Of a stretch of DNA of 64,000 nt, positions 55,032 through 63,449 are shown piece by piece. The DNA is from Pseudomonas sp. TH15 (GTDB taxonomy: Bacteria; Pseudomonadota; Gammaproteobacteria; Pseudomonadales; Pseudomonadaceae): assembly GCF_016651105.1 (NCBI RefSeq), contig NZ_JAEKEL010000001.1, positions 2,284,001 to 2,348,000 of the forward strand, given 5' to 3'. Position 1 is the stretch's first letter. Each line of letters starts with the position of its first letter. The notes under the pieces are model-generated. The model worked only from the letters and a program-made list of their open reading frames with translations, was not told the origin of the DNA and did no database searches. The position numbers and the translations under genes are program-made.

Positions 55032-55241
55032 ATGGCTACGCGCGAAACCGGCAATGTAAAGTGGTTCAACGATGCCAAGGGCTACGGCTTCATTCAACGC
55101 GAGGACGGGGTGGACGTGTTCGTGCACTACCGTGCGATCCGCGGTGAAGGCCACCGCTCGCTGGCTGAAGGTCAGCAGGTTGAGTATGCCGTAGTGACAG
55201 GCGAGAAGGGGTTGCAGGCTGAGGATGTGGTGGGGCTGTAA
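55032..55241 (+). CDS. Cold-shock domain protein
   Basis: 69 residues, a single [21 protein letters not shown] (RNP1 KGYGFI) and DVFVHYRAI (RNP2). The RNP2 end is FVHY where most Csp proteins have FVHF/FVHYS. It binds single-stranded RNA/DNA. RBS AAGGGGG upstream. The 166-bp leader is shared with the divergent plsB. Confidence 0.92.
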   Translation: MATRETGNVKWFNDAKGYGFIQREDGVDVFVHYRAIRGEGHRSLAEGQQVEYAVVTGEKGLQAEDVVGL

Positions 55242-55248
55242 GCTTTAA

Positions 55249-55328
55249 GATCAAAAGATCGCAGCCTTCGGCAGCTCCTACAGGTGTACACATGACCCTG
55301 TAGGAGCTGCCGAAGGCTGCGATCTTTT
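55249..55328. repeat. REP pair, GATCGCAGCCTTCGGCAGCTCC class, inward order
   Basis: GATCAAAAGATCGCAGCCTT ... AAGGCTGCGATCTTTT flank a short core. Arms match the 29523 element but with reversed order and a ~20-bp centre. The trailing T run may make it a terminator for the cold-shock gene. Confidence 0.88.
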
Positions 55329-55333
55329 TGGTT

Positions 55334-55711
55334 TTACACGGTTTTCCAGGTGATCTCTTCTTCACCGTCAACGCTGATTCGCATCCAGCGATCGGCCAAT
55401 TCTTCACCTTCTTCCTCGACCCACGTACCCGGCGCGCAACGCACTTCGACGTTCAGCGCGGCAAAGGCTGCGCGGGCGCAGGCGATATCGTCTTCCCATG
55501 GGGTCTGGTCGCTGTCCAGAAACAGGCTGTTCCATTTGCCGACGGCTTTTGGCAGCCAGGTCACTGGCACGTTACCGGCCTTGCATTTGTAGGTCTGGCC
55601 TTTCTGTACCCAGTCGGTGCACGGGCCCAGAGCGGCGCCCAGCCAGGCGGCGACGGCTTTGTAGTCGACGTCGGCGTCTTTCAGGTAAATCTCGATATCG
55701 GGTTGGCGCAT
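55334..55711 (-). CDS. Conserved small protein of unknown function
   Basis: 125 residues from ATG 55711 (AGTGAGGAC upstream; a GTG four codons earlier is less likely). Soluble and acidic, Trp-rich: WLGAALGPCTDWVQKG, VTWLPKAVGKWNSLFLDSDQ, PGTWVEEEGEELADRWMRI. It reads MRQPDIEIYLKDADVD at the start. I recognise it only as a conserved pseudomonad protein. Confidence 0.78.
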   Translation of the reverse strand: MRQPDIEIYLKDADVDYKAVAAWLGAALGPCTDWVQKGQTYKCKAGNVPVTWLPKAVGKWNSLFLDSDQTPWEDDIACARAAFAALNVEVRCAPGTWVEEEGEELADRWMRISVDGEEEITWKTV

Positions 55712-55795
55712 GGATGTCCTCACTGCGGTCTTGAAAAATCCATTCGCGGATTTAGCCGGTCCACGGCAAATGCCGTAGACCCAGAAATTGAAAAG

Positions 55796-56605
55796 TTACT
55801 GAAGAATAAAGTAATCGTAGCGCATCGAAACCGTGGTTTCGAACGGCTCGACCTGCTCGATGACTGCCGCTCGGCGTTCAGCGCTGGCGCGCCAGCCGTG
55901 GGGCGTCATGGCCAACAGGTTGGCGCGGTCCTGACCACTTTCCAGCGTCAGTTTGAATTCCAGGGTTTCGCTGTGCGCCAGCGCCATGCCTTCCGGCACC
56001 AGGGCCAGGTGCTTGTCGTCGGTGTATTCACGCACTTCGTCGTACAGGCTTTCGCGCAATTCCATCAGGTGGCCGCTGGTCGGGCCGACCTTCATCAAGC
56101 CGCCGCCAGGGCTGAGCAAGCGTTTGGCTTCTTCCCAGTCCAATGGGCTGAAGACGCTGGCCAGAAACTGGCAACTGCCGGACGCCAACGGCACCCGCGC
56201 CATGCTGGCGATCAACCAGGTCAGCGCCGGGTTGCGTTTACAGGCGCGTTTGACCGCTTCCCGGGAGATGTCCAGCGCGTAGCCGTCAGTATTCGGTAAG
56301 GCCTCGGCGATTTGCGCGGTGTAGTAACCCTCGCCACAACCGATGTCGAGCCAGCGCTGCGGCGCGTACTGCGCCGCCAGTTCCGCCAGACGCTTGGCGA
56401 CCGGCGCGTAATGGCCAGCGTTCAAGAAATCGCGTCGGGCCTCGACCATTGCCAGGTTATCCCCAGGGTCGCGGCTGTTCTTATGCTGCACCGGCAGCAG
56501 GTTCAGATACCCCTGGCGCGCGCGGTCGAAACGATGCCCGGCGGGGCAGGCCACGCCGTTGTCCACCGCGTTCAGCGGTTCACTGCAGATCGGGCAGGCC
56601 AGCAT
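55796..56605 (-). CDS. rlmA: 23S rRNA (guanine745-N1)-methyltransferase-like protein
   Basis: 269 residues. N-terminal zinc finger CPICSEPL...CPAGHRFD (C-x2-C, C-x3-H), then a Rossmann SAM domain (RWLDIGCGEGYYTAQIA, GYALDISREAVKRAC) and the FSPLDWEEAKRLLSPGG segment. This is RlmA/RrmA by plan. The ATG overlaps the dapE TGA by one base (TGATG). Confidence 0.88.
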   Translation of the reverse strand: MLACPICSEPLNAVDNGVACPAGHRFDRARQGYLNLLPVQHKNSRDPGDNLAMVEARRDFLNAGHYAPVAKRLAELAAQYAPQRWLDIGCGEGYYTAQIAEALPNTDGYALDISREAVKRACKRNPALTWLIASMARVPLASGSCQFLASVFSPLDWEEAKRLLSPGGGLMKVGPTSGHLMELRESLYDEVREYTDDKHLALVPEGMALAHSETLEFKLTLESGQDRANLLAMTPHGWRASAERRAAVIEQVEPFETTVSMRYDYFILQ

Positions 56606-57756
56606 CAGGCGAGCAACTTGATCAAGGTCTGGTAGTAGATTTCGGTCAGCACATCGAGGTCGGCGGCCAGCACGCGCTCGTTGACCTGGTGAATCGTCGC
56701 GTTGACCGGCCCCAGCTCAACCACTTGGGTGCCCATGGTCGCGATGAAGCGCCCGTCCGAGGTGCCACCACTGGTGGAAGCCTTGGTCTCGCGACCGGTG
56801 ATGTCCTTGATGCTCGATGCCACGGCATCCAGCAGTGCGCCCGGTTCGGTGAGGAACGGCAGGCCCGACAGCGCCCAATCCACGTGCCAGTCCAGGCCAT
56901 GCTTGTCGAGGATATCGGCCACCCGCTTTTGCAGGCCTTCGACGGTGGATTCGGTGGAGAAGCGGAAGTTGAACACCGCCACCAGATCCCCCGGAATCAC
57001 GTTGGTCGCGCCAGTGCCGGAGTTGACGTTGGAAATCTGGAAACTGGTCGGCGGGAAGAAGTCGTTGCCGTGGTCCCAATGCTCGGCGGCGAGTTCCGCG
57101 AGTGCCGGGGCGGAGAGGTGGATCGGGTTCTTCGCCAGGTGCGGATAGGCCACGTGGCCCTGAATACCGCGTACGGTCAGCTTGGCGCCGAGGGAACCGC
57201 GACGGCCATTCTTGACCACGTCACCGACCAGGGTGGTGCTCGACGGTTCGCCGACGATGCACCAGTCCAGACGTTCTTTACGGGCGGCGAGGCGTTCGAT
57301 CACAGCCTTGGTGCCGTGGTGCGCCGGGCCTTCTTCGTCACTGGTGATCAAGAAAGCGACCTTGCCCTTGTGATCCGGGTAGTCGGTGACGAAACGCTCG
57401 GCGGCGACGGTCATGGAGGCGAGGCTGCCTTTCATGTCTGCCGCGCCACGGCCGCAGAGCATGCCGTGTTCGTCGATCACCGCGTTGAACGGGTCGATCT
57501 GCCAAGCGGTTACCGGACCGGTCGGGACAACGTCGGTGTGACCGGCGAAGCACAGCACCGGACCGTCGTGTTTACCGTGGGTGGCCCAGAAGTTATCCAC
57601 ATCTTCGATGCGCATCGGTTCCAGTTTGAAACCGGCATCGCCCAGGCGCTGCATCATCTGCTTCTGGCAATCGGCGTCGACCGGCGTCACGGACGGACGG
57701 CGGATCAGGTCGATGGCGAGTTGGAGGGTCGGCGAAAGGTCGGCGTGGGCCGTCAT
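56605..57756 (-). CDS. dapE: Succinyl-diaminopimelate desuccinylase
   Basis: 383 residues from ATG 57756 (GGAG 9 nt upstream); the longer frame crosses a REP pair. M20 metallopeptidase signatures: [14 protein letters not shown] and [16 protein letters not shown] with the catalytic Glu and zinc ligands. It makes LL-diaminopimelate in lysine and peptidoglycan synthesis, the step that follows DapD/DapC; dapD is at the right edge of the window. Coupled to rlmA. Confidence 0.95.
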   Translation of the reverse strand: MTAHADLSPTLQLAIDLIRRPSVTPVDADCQKQMMQRLGDAGFKLEPMRIEDVDNFWATHGKHDGPVLCFAGHTDVVPTGPVTAWQIDPFNAVIDEHGMLCGRGAADMKGSLASMTVAAERFVTDYPDHKGKVAFLITSDEEGPAHHGTKAVIERLAARKERLDWCIVGEPSSTTLVGDVVKNGRRGSLGAKLTVRGIQGHVAYPHLAKNPIHLSAPALAELAAEHWDHGNDFFPPTSFQISNVNSGTGATNVIPGDLVAVFNFRFSTESTVEGLQKRVADILDKHGLDWHVDWALSGLPFLTEPGALLDAVASSIKDITGRETKASTSGGTSDGRFIATMGTQVVELGPVNATIHQVNERVLAADLDVLTEIYYQTLIKLLA

Positions 57757-57796
57757 GGAAAACTCCGAAAAACATGAATTTGGGCGCGGACTAAAA

Positions 57797-57868
57797 TGTG
57801 GGAGCGGGCTTGCTCGCGAAGGGGCCATCACTGGCGCCAAAAGCTTCGCGAGCAAGCCCGCTCCCACA
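57797..57868. repeat. REP pair, TGTGGGAGCGGGCTTGCTCGC class
   Basis: Arms TGTGGGAGCGGGCTTGCTCG and CGAGCAAGCCCGCTCCCACA with a ~30-bp core, upstream of dapE. Confidence 0.88.
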
Positions 57869-57934
57869 GGTAAGGCGTTCGGCCGTTAAACCGGGCCCGG
57901 CCAAGGCCTGCAAAATGGCGGTTATCTTAAAGCA

Positions 57935-57959
57935 AAACGGCGGCCATTGGCCGCCGTTT
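57935..57959 (-). terminator. Rho-independent terminator after the ndvB-like gene
   Basis: AAACGGCGGCCA / TGGCCGCCGTTT, 12-bp stem, followed on the minus strand by TTGCTTTAAG, 17 bp after the stop. Confidence 0.8.
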
Positions 57960-57976
57960 AGTGCATCTGTACTGAT

Positions 57977-60568
57977 TTAGACAGCCGGTGCAGGCTCAGG
58001 CTCGGCAACCGGTTTGGGCAGCGAAGACAGGAACGCCATGATCAGCGCCGCCAGGTACGGCAGCGACTGCACCAGCAACATGATCACCCAGAAGCGCATG
58101 TCGTTGCTCGGCAAGCCGTTCACCAGGAAGATCCCCAGCGCAGCGCCCCACAACAGCAGCATGATGAACATCTCTTCGCGAGCTTCCGAAATCGCCACCC
58201 AGAAGCCGTGGTTATCGGCGTTTTTCGGCGTGCGGAAGAACGGAATGCTGCTGGTGAAGAAGCCGTACAGCACCGCTTTGGCGATGGTGTGCGACAACGC
58301 CAACCCGGCCAGTGCCGCGCAGAACGCATCTTTCAGGTTGACCCCGACCGCACGACGGTACAGGAAGATGATCTTGCCAACCTTGAACACGAACAACGCC
58401 AATGGCGGGATTGCAAAAATCAACAGCGGTGGATCGACCCGTTGCGGCACGATGATCATCGCTGCCGACCACAACAGGGCGCCGACGGTGAAGAAGATGT
58501 TCATGCCATCGGCAACCCAGGGCAACCAGCCCGCGAGGAAGTGGTAGCGCTGGCCACGGGTCAGCTCGGTGCCCTTGCCGCGCAGCAAACTGGCGGTGTG
58601 ACGCTTGATGATCTGAATCGCGCCATAGGCCCAGCGGAAACGCTGTTTCTTGAAGTCGATAAAGGTATCGGGCATCAAGCCTTTGCCGTAGCTGGTGTGG
58701 TAATACGCCGCCGACAAGCCTTTTTCGAATACGCGCAGGCCCAACTCGGCGTCTTCACAGATGCACCAGTCGGCCCAGCCGAGTTCCTCGAGCACCGAGC
58801 GACGGGTCATGGTCATGGTGCCGTGCTGGATGATCGCGTCACGGTCGTTACGGGTGACCATGCCGATGTGGAAGAAACCTTTGTATTCCGCGTAGCAGAG
58901 CTTCTTGAAGGTGCTTTCGTTCTGGTCGCGATAGTCCTGTGGCGACTGCACCACGGCGATTTTCGGATCGGCGAAGTGGGGCACCATGTGCTTGAGCCAG
59001 TTCGGGTCGACGCAGTAGTCCGAGTCGATCACCGCAATGACTTCGGCATCCTTGGCGGTGTGCGGAATCAGGTAGTTCAGCGCGCCACCCTTGAAACCGG
59101 CCAACGGGGCGACGTGGAAGAACTTGAAGCGCGGGCCGAGGGTTTCGCAGTAATCGCGCACCGGTTCCCAGACCGCCGGGTCCTTGGTGTTGTTGTCGAT
59201 GATCAGGACTTCGAAATCCGGATAGTCGAGGTTGGCCAGGGCGTTGAGGGTCTGTTTGACCATCTCCGGCGGTTCGTTGTAGCACGGTACGTGAATCGAG
59301 ACTTTTGGTCGGTAGTCCGAATCACCTTCGACCGGCAGGAATTCTCGCCGGCGCTTGTGGGTCCAGACCGCTTCGGCCAGTTCGTGGGCCTCGGTCAGCA
59401 GCACGATAAACACCCCGAGCGCACCGAGGGCGAGCAAGAAGCCCACCGTCAGGCTGAACCAGGTGCTGTATTGCTGGCTGTAGTCGTAGCCGATCCACAC
59501 CAGAACCGAACCGCACAGGAAGGCGATAAAGGTCAGGAAGGTCCGGCCACGCTGGCGCAGGGCCGAGCCGTCGATCATCAGCAAGGTCAGGGACAGCAAC
59601 GCCAGTACGGCCGAGCCGATCGCCAGCACGCGCCATTGCGGAATCGCGACCACCGGGCCTTCGAAGTTGAATTTCTGTTGGCGCGCGGCGTTGAACACGC
59701 CCCAATACGCGCCCACCGAGCCTTCGTCGCTGGCTTTCCACGGCTGGTCAAACGCTTCGATCACGAAGTAGTTGAAGCCCTGGCGGTTCAGCTTGTTGAC
59801 CAAAGTCCGCAGGTAGATCGCCTGATCCGCCGGGCTCGCATCGGTGCCGCCACGCATCCGGCCGTTGCTCGGCCAGCCAACCTCCGAAAGCAGCAGTGGT
59901 TTTTTCGGGAACATCTTTTTCAGGTCCCGGGCGCGGTCGAGGACGAACTGACCGGCCTTGTCCACCGGGATGAATTCCCAGTAGGGCAGAACGTGCGCGG
60001 CGATCAGGTCGACGTGCTTGGCCAGTTCCGGGTGTTCTTCCCAGACGTGCCATTGTTCGGACGTGGTCACCGGCACTTTCACGGCGGCGCGGACGCGATC
60101 GAGGATCACGCTCAGGTCCTTGGCGGTGATTTCCTTACGGAAGATCGCCTCGTTACCGACCACCACGCGAACCACGCTGCGGGAGGTGTTGGCCAGTTCG
60201 ATGGCGCGCAGGATCTCGCGCTCGTTGCGTTCCTGGTCCGGGCTGATCCAGATCCCCAGGGTCACCCGCAGGCCGAACTCTTCCGCCAGTTTGGGGATGT
60301 CCTCCAGCGTGCCGTCGACCGAGTAGGTACGGATGTTGTCCGTCAGCTTGCTCATGATCTCCAGGTCGCGACGCATTTCATCGTCGGTCGGGTACTGGTC
60401 TTTCTGTGGGTACTGGTCTTGTTGAAACGGCGAGTACGAAAAACCGGAGATCTGTTCAGGCCAGTTGGGGGCGGAGACCGGGCGGTTAATCAGCGCCCAG
60501 AAGCCGGTAAACAAGGCTGCGATGGCGAGCACCACGACCAGGTTGAGTCCAAATTTACGCGATGACAT
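57977..60568 (-). CDS. ndvB: NdvB-like beta-glucan synthase (GH17-like domain fused to GT2)
   Basis: 863 residues from ATG 60568 (the longer frame to 60712 lacks family support). TM anchor at the start, then a GH17-type periplasmic domain with VVVGNEAIF and LLLSEVGWPSNG (two catalytic-type Glu), several TM helices, a GT2 domain (IHVPCYNEPPEMV, VIAVIDSDYCVDPNW, KQRFRWAYG as the Q-x-x-RW motif) and C-terminal TM helices. P. aeruginosa NdvB makes periplasmic cyclic beta-1,3-glucans tied to biofilm tolerance and also lies beside dapE and rlmA. Confidence 0.85.
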   Translation of the reverse strand: MSSRKFGLNLVVVLAIAALFTGFWALINRPVSAPNWPEQISGFSYSPFQQDQYPQKDQYPTDDEMRRDLEIMSKLTDNIRTYSVDGTLEDIPKLAEEFGLRVTLGIWISPDQERNEREILRAIELANTSRSVVRVVVGNEAIFRKEITAKDLSVILDRVRAAVKVPVTTSEQWHVWEEHPELAKHVDLIAAHVLPYWEFIPVDKAGQFVLDRARDLKKMFPKKPLLLSEVGWPSNGRMRGGTDASPADQAIYLRTLVNKLNRQGFNYFVIEAFDQPWKASDEGSVGAYWGVFNAARQQKFNFEGPVVAIPQWRVLAIGSAVLALLSLTLLMIDGSALRQRGRTFLTFIAFLCGSVLVWIGYDYSQQYSTWFSLTVGFLLALGALGVFIVLLTEAHELAEAVWTHKRRREFLPVEGDSDYRPKVSIHVPCYNEPPEMVKQTLNALANLDYPDFEVLIIDNNTKDPAVWEPVRDYCETLGPRFKFFHVAPLAGFKGGALNYLIPHTAKDAEVIAVIDSDYCVDPNWLKHMVPHFADPKIAVVQSPQDYRDQNESTFKKLCYAEYKGFFHIGMVTRNDRDAIIQHGTMTMTRRSVLEELGWADWCICEDAELGLRVFEKGLSAAYYHTSYGKGLMPDTFIDFKKQRFRWAYGAIQIIKRHTASLLRGKGTELTRGQRYHFLAGWLPWVADGMNIFFTVGALLWSAAMIIVPQRVDPPLLIFAIPPLALFVFKVGKIIFLYRRAVGVNLKDAFCAALAGLALSHTIAKAVLYGFFTSSIPFFRTPKNADNHGFWVAISEAREEMFIMLLLWGAALGIFLVNGLPSNDMRFWVIMLLVQSLPYLAALIMAFLSSLPKPVAEPEPAPAV

Positions 60569-60796
60569 AGTTTTTTTCGGGTTCCAAAGGCTGTGGAACG
60601 AAGGAACGGTTGGCGGCTGGCTGCCGGGGGGCAGGGCGCGCATCCTACACTGGAGGTTCTCTGACCGTACAGCGAACAGGGAAATGCCCGGCATTGGGCA
60701 CTGCGGTTTCACATAAGTTCTTACACTTATAGCCGGAAGGTTAAAAGTTCTCGCGCTGTGGCCCTATAATGCGCGCCGGTTTTTGGGGTAATGGTC

Positions 60797-61603
60797 ATGA
60801 GTACAGAAGATCCGCGGTTTGCTGGCATCGCTCGTTTGTATGGCATTGAAGGCCTGGAGCGCTTGCGCGCGGCCCATGTGGCGATCGTCGGTGTCGGCGG
60901 CGTTGGTTCCTGGGCGGCGGAAGCCGTTGCCCGCTGTGGCGTGGGCGAGATTTCGCTGTTCGACCTGGACGACGTCTGCGTCAGCAACGCCAACCGTCAG
61001 TTGCATGCGCTGGACAGCACCGTCGGCAAACCCAAGGTCGAAGTGATGGCCGAGCGTCTGCGCGGGATCAACCCGGATTGCACGGTGCACGCGGTGGCGG
61101 ACTTCGTGACGCGCGAAACCATGGCCGAGTACATCACGCCGAACATCGACTGCGTGATCGATTGCATCGACAGCGTCAACGCCAAGGCTGCGCTGATTGC
61201 CTGGTGCAAACGCCGCAAGATCCAGATCATCACGACCGGCGGTGCGGGCGGGCAGATTGATCCGACGCTAATCCAGGTCTGCGACCTCAACCGTACCTTC
61301 AACGACCCGTTGGCCTCGAAAGTGCGCTCGACGTTGCGCCGCGACTACAACTTCTCCCGCACCGTGACCCGCCATTACAGCGTGCCGTGCGTGTTCTCGA
61401 CCGAGCAGCTGCGCTACCCGAAACCGGATGGCAGCATTTGCCTGCAGAAGAGTTTTGTCGGTGATGGCGTGAAACTCGATTGCGCCGGCGGGTTTGGCGC
61501 CGTGATGATGGTGACGGCGACGTTCGGCATGGTCGCGGCGACCAAAGCTGTGGATAAGATTGTGGCGGGCGTGCGGCGCCCGGCAGAGCGGGTCAAACCG
61601 TAG
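60797..61603 (+). CDS. tcdA: tRNA threonylcarbamoyladenosine dehydratase
   Basis: 268 residues from ATG 60797 (ATG 60791, two codons earlier, is equally possible). E1-like fold: VAIVGVGGVGSWAAEAVARC (ATP loop), LFDLDDVCVSNANRQ, CVIDCIDSVNAKAAL. It converts t6A37 to cyclic ct6A using ATP. The sulfur-transfer pair csdA/csdE, which works with TcdA in E. coli, is convergent next door. The TAG stop is the first three bases of a REP arm. Confidence 0.92.
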   Translation: MSTEDPRFAGIARLYGIEGLERLRAAHVAIVGVGGVGSWAAEAVARCGVGEISLFDLDDVCVSNANRQLHALDSTVGKPKVEVMAERLRGINPDCTVHAVADFVTRETMAEYITPNIDCVIDCIDSVNAKAALIAWCKRRKIQIITTGGAGGQIDPTLIQVCDLNRTFNDPLASKVRSTLRRDYNFSRTVTRHYSVPCVFSTEQLRYPKPDGSICLQKSFVGDGVKLDCAGGFGAVMMVTATFGMVAATKAVDKIVAGVRRPAERVKP

Positions 61604-61686
61604 GAGCAAAGCTTGCTCGCGAAGGTAGCGCTCCGGTGTCCATTTGGAACCGGGCAAGACGCATCGCGGGCAAGCCTTGCTCCTAC
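61601..61686. repeat. REP pair whose arms supply the stop codons of tcdA and csdE
   Basis: TAGGAGCAAAGCTTGCTCGC on the left and GCGGGCAAGCCTTGCTCCTA on the right. The TAG of each arm is the stop codon of the convergent gene that runs into it: tcdA at 61601-61603 and csdE at 61683-61685. Confidence 0.88.
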
Positions 61687-62093
61687 AGGGGCGCGGCCAA
61701 CTCATTCATTCGCTGTAACACGGCATTGAGGCCATTACTGCGCGACGGCGACAGTTGGCGGCTGAGCCCGAGCTGATTAAACCACTCCGGCAAATCCACC
61801 TGCTGCAACTCGGCCGCCGACAACCCGTTGACCCGCGCCAGCAACAACGCCACCAACCCGCGAATCAATCGCGCATCGCTGCTCGCGCTGAATTGCCAAT
61901 GACCGTCGCGCAACGCGCCCACCAACCAGACCTGGCTTTCACAGCCATGCACCCGGTTCGCGTCGACTTTATCCACAGCGCTCAACGCTGGCAGGCGGTC
62001 GCCCCATTGCATCAACAGGCGCGCCCGTTGTTCCCAGCCAGCGGCATTCTGAAAAGTCTCCAGCGCTGTAACGGCTTCGGCGGGCAAGCTCAT
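61683..62093 (-). CDS. csdE: Sulfur acceptor protein CsdE (SufE family)
   Basis: 136 residues of SufE fold with the acceptor Cys51 in RVHGCESQVW. It takes persulfide from CsdA. The start overlaps the csdA stop by 4 nt, so the two are coupled. Confidence 0.9.
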   Translation of the reverse strand: MSLPAEAVTALETFQNAAGWEQRARLLMQWGDRLPALSAVDKVDANRVHGCESQVWLVGALRDGHWQFSASSDARLIRGLVALLLARVNGLSAAELQQVDLPEWFNQLGLSRQLSPSRSNGLNAVLQRMNELAAPL

Positions 62094-63295
62094 CGCAATA
62101 ACTCCAGCGCCTGATCCAGCGCTTCAAAGAAGCGTTCCAGATCTTCGGAATCGTTGTACAGCGCCAGCGACACCCGAATCGCCCCGGCCAGCTCGAAGCT
62201 TTTGAGTAGGGGCATGGCGCAGTGATGACCGGCGCGCACGGCGATCCCTTGCTCGGTCAGCAAATGCGCCAGGTCCGAGTTATGCACACCCTCGACGACA
62301 AAACTGGCCAGTGCCAAGTGCGGTTTACCCAGCAGTCGAATGCCATTGCGCGCCTCTAGACCTTTGAGCAAATAGTCATGTAGCGCCGCTTCGTGAGCAG
62401 AAACCGCTTCCTGATCCAGTCCGCCGAGATAATCCAGGGTCGCCCCCAGACCAATTACGCTGGCGATTGGCGGCGTACCCGCCTCGAAACCCAGCGGTGC
62501 CGGGCGAAAGCGCGCGTCGTGGTAGTTGGCGTCCAGCACCATCTCACCGCCGAATTGCCACGCACGCACTTGTTCAAGGGCTTCGTTACGCCCGAACAGC
62601 ACACCCAGGCCATCGGGGCCATAGAGCTTGTGGCTGGAAAACACATAAAAGTCGCAACCCAGCGCCTGAACGTCGTGCCGGCCATGGACCACGCCCTGCG
62701 CGCCATCGACGACGGTCAGCGCGTTGTGGGCCTTGGCCAGCGCCAGCAACTCGGGCAGCGGCTGCCAGGCGCCAAGTACGTTGGACAACTGGCTGACCGC
62801 CAGCAATCGGGTGCGTGGGCCGATCAACTGCGCGGCAGCCTCAAGGTCGATCACACCGTCGGCATCCAGCGGCAAAATCACCAGTTTCAGCGCGCGGCGC
62901 AGGGCCAGTTGCTGCCAGGGCAATAGATTGGCGTGGTGCTCCAGGGCGCTGATGACAATCTCATCGCCTGGATTGAATAGATGTTCCAGGCCATAGGCCA
63001 AGAGGTTCAGCGCCGAGGTAGCGCCGTGGGTGAAGATGATCTGCCCGCAATCGCCAGCGTTAAGCCATTGGGCGACCTTGCTGCGGCTGTCCTCGAACGC
63101 CTGGGTGGCGTGGGCGCCGGGCAAGTGTTGCGCCCGATGCACGTTAGCCGCGCCATTAGCGTAGTAATGCGCCAGGGCATCCAGCAGGGCTTGAGGTTTT
63201 TGTGTGGTGGCGGCGTTGTCCAGATACGTCTGGTCTTGCCGTTGCAATGCGGCGATCGCCGGAAAATCGGCGCGCCAGGGAGAAGGAATCATCAT
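62090..63295 (-). CDS. csdA: Cysteine desulfurase CsdA (SufS family)
   Basis: 401 residues. PLP enzyme of the group-II type: TYLDNAATTQKP, ALEHHANLLPWQQ, PLP lysine in YVFSSHKLYGP and the catalytic Cys near residue 358 in VRAGHHCAMPLL. It releases sulfur from cysteine and passes it to CsdE. It forms an operon with csdE, convergent with tcdA. Confidence 0.93.
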   Translation of the reverse strand: MMIPSPWRADFPAIAALQRQDQTYLDNAATTQKPQALLDALAHYYANGAANVHRAQHLPGAHATQAFEDSRSKVAQWLNAGDCGQIIFTHGATSALNLLAYGLEHLFNPGDEIVISALEHHANLLPWQQLALRRALKLVILPLDADGVIDLEAAAQLIGPRTRLLAVSQLSNVLGAWQPLPELLALAKAHNALTVVDGAQGVVHGRHDVQALGCDFYVFSSHKLYGPDGLGVLFGRNEALEQVRAWQFGGEMVLDANYHDARFRPAPLGFEAGTPPIASVIGLGATLDYLGGLDQEAVSAHEAALHDYLLKGLEARNGIRLLGKPHLALASFVVEGVHNSDLAHLLTEQGIAVRAGHHCAMPLLKSFELAGAIRVSLALYNDSEDLERFFEALDQALELLR

Positions 63296-63348
63296 GTTGT
63301 TCGGCCCTGGTGAACATGGGCGGGGTGTACGCCTGACCTCCCTGACCT

Positions 63349-63422
63349 TGTAGGAGCGAAGCTTGCTCGCGAAGCTTTTGGCGTCAGTGAAGACGCCTTC
63401 GCGGGCAAGCCTCGCTCCTACG
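63349..63422. repeat. REP pair, TGTAGGAGCGAAGCTTGCTCGCGAA class
   Basis: TGTAGGAGCGAAGCTTGCTC and GCGGGCAAGCCTCGCTCCTA with a ~30-bp core, between dapD and csdA. Confidence 0.88.
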
Positions 63423-63449
63423 AGGACAGGTGATCGTGTGACGCTCTGC

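Noticed and set aside
58208..60565. Plus-strand open frame of 785 codons opposite the ndvB-like gene
   Set aside because: Shadow frame, His/Arg/Val-rich without domains; the minus-strand GT2 motifs are unambiguous.
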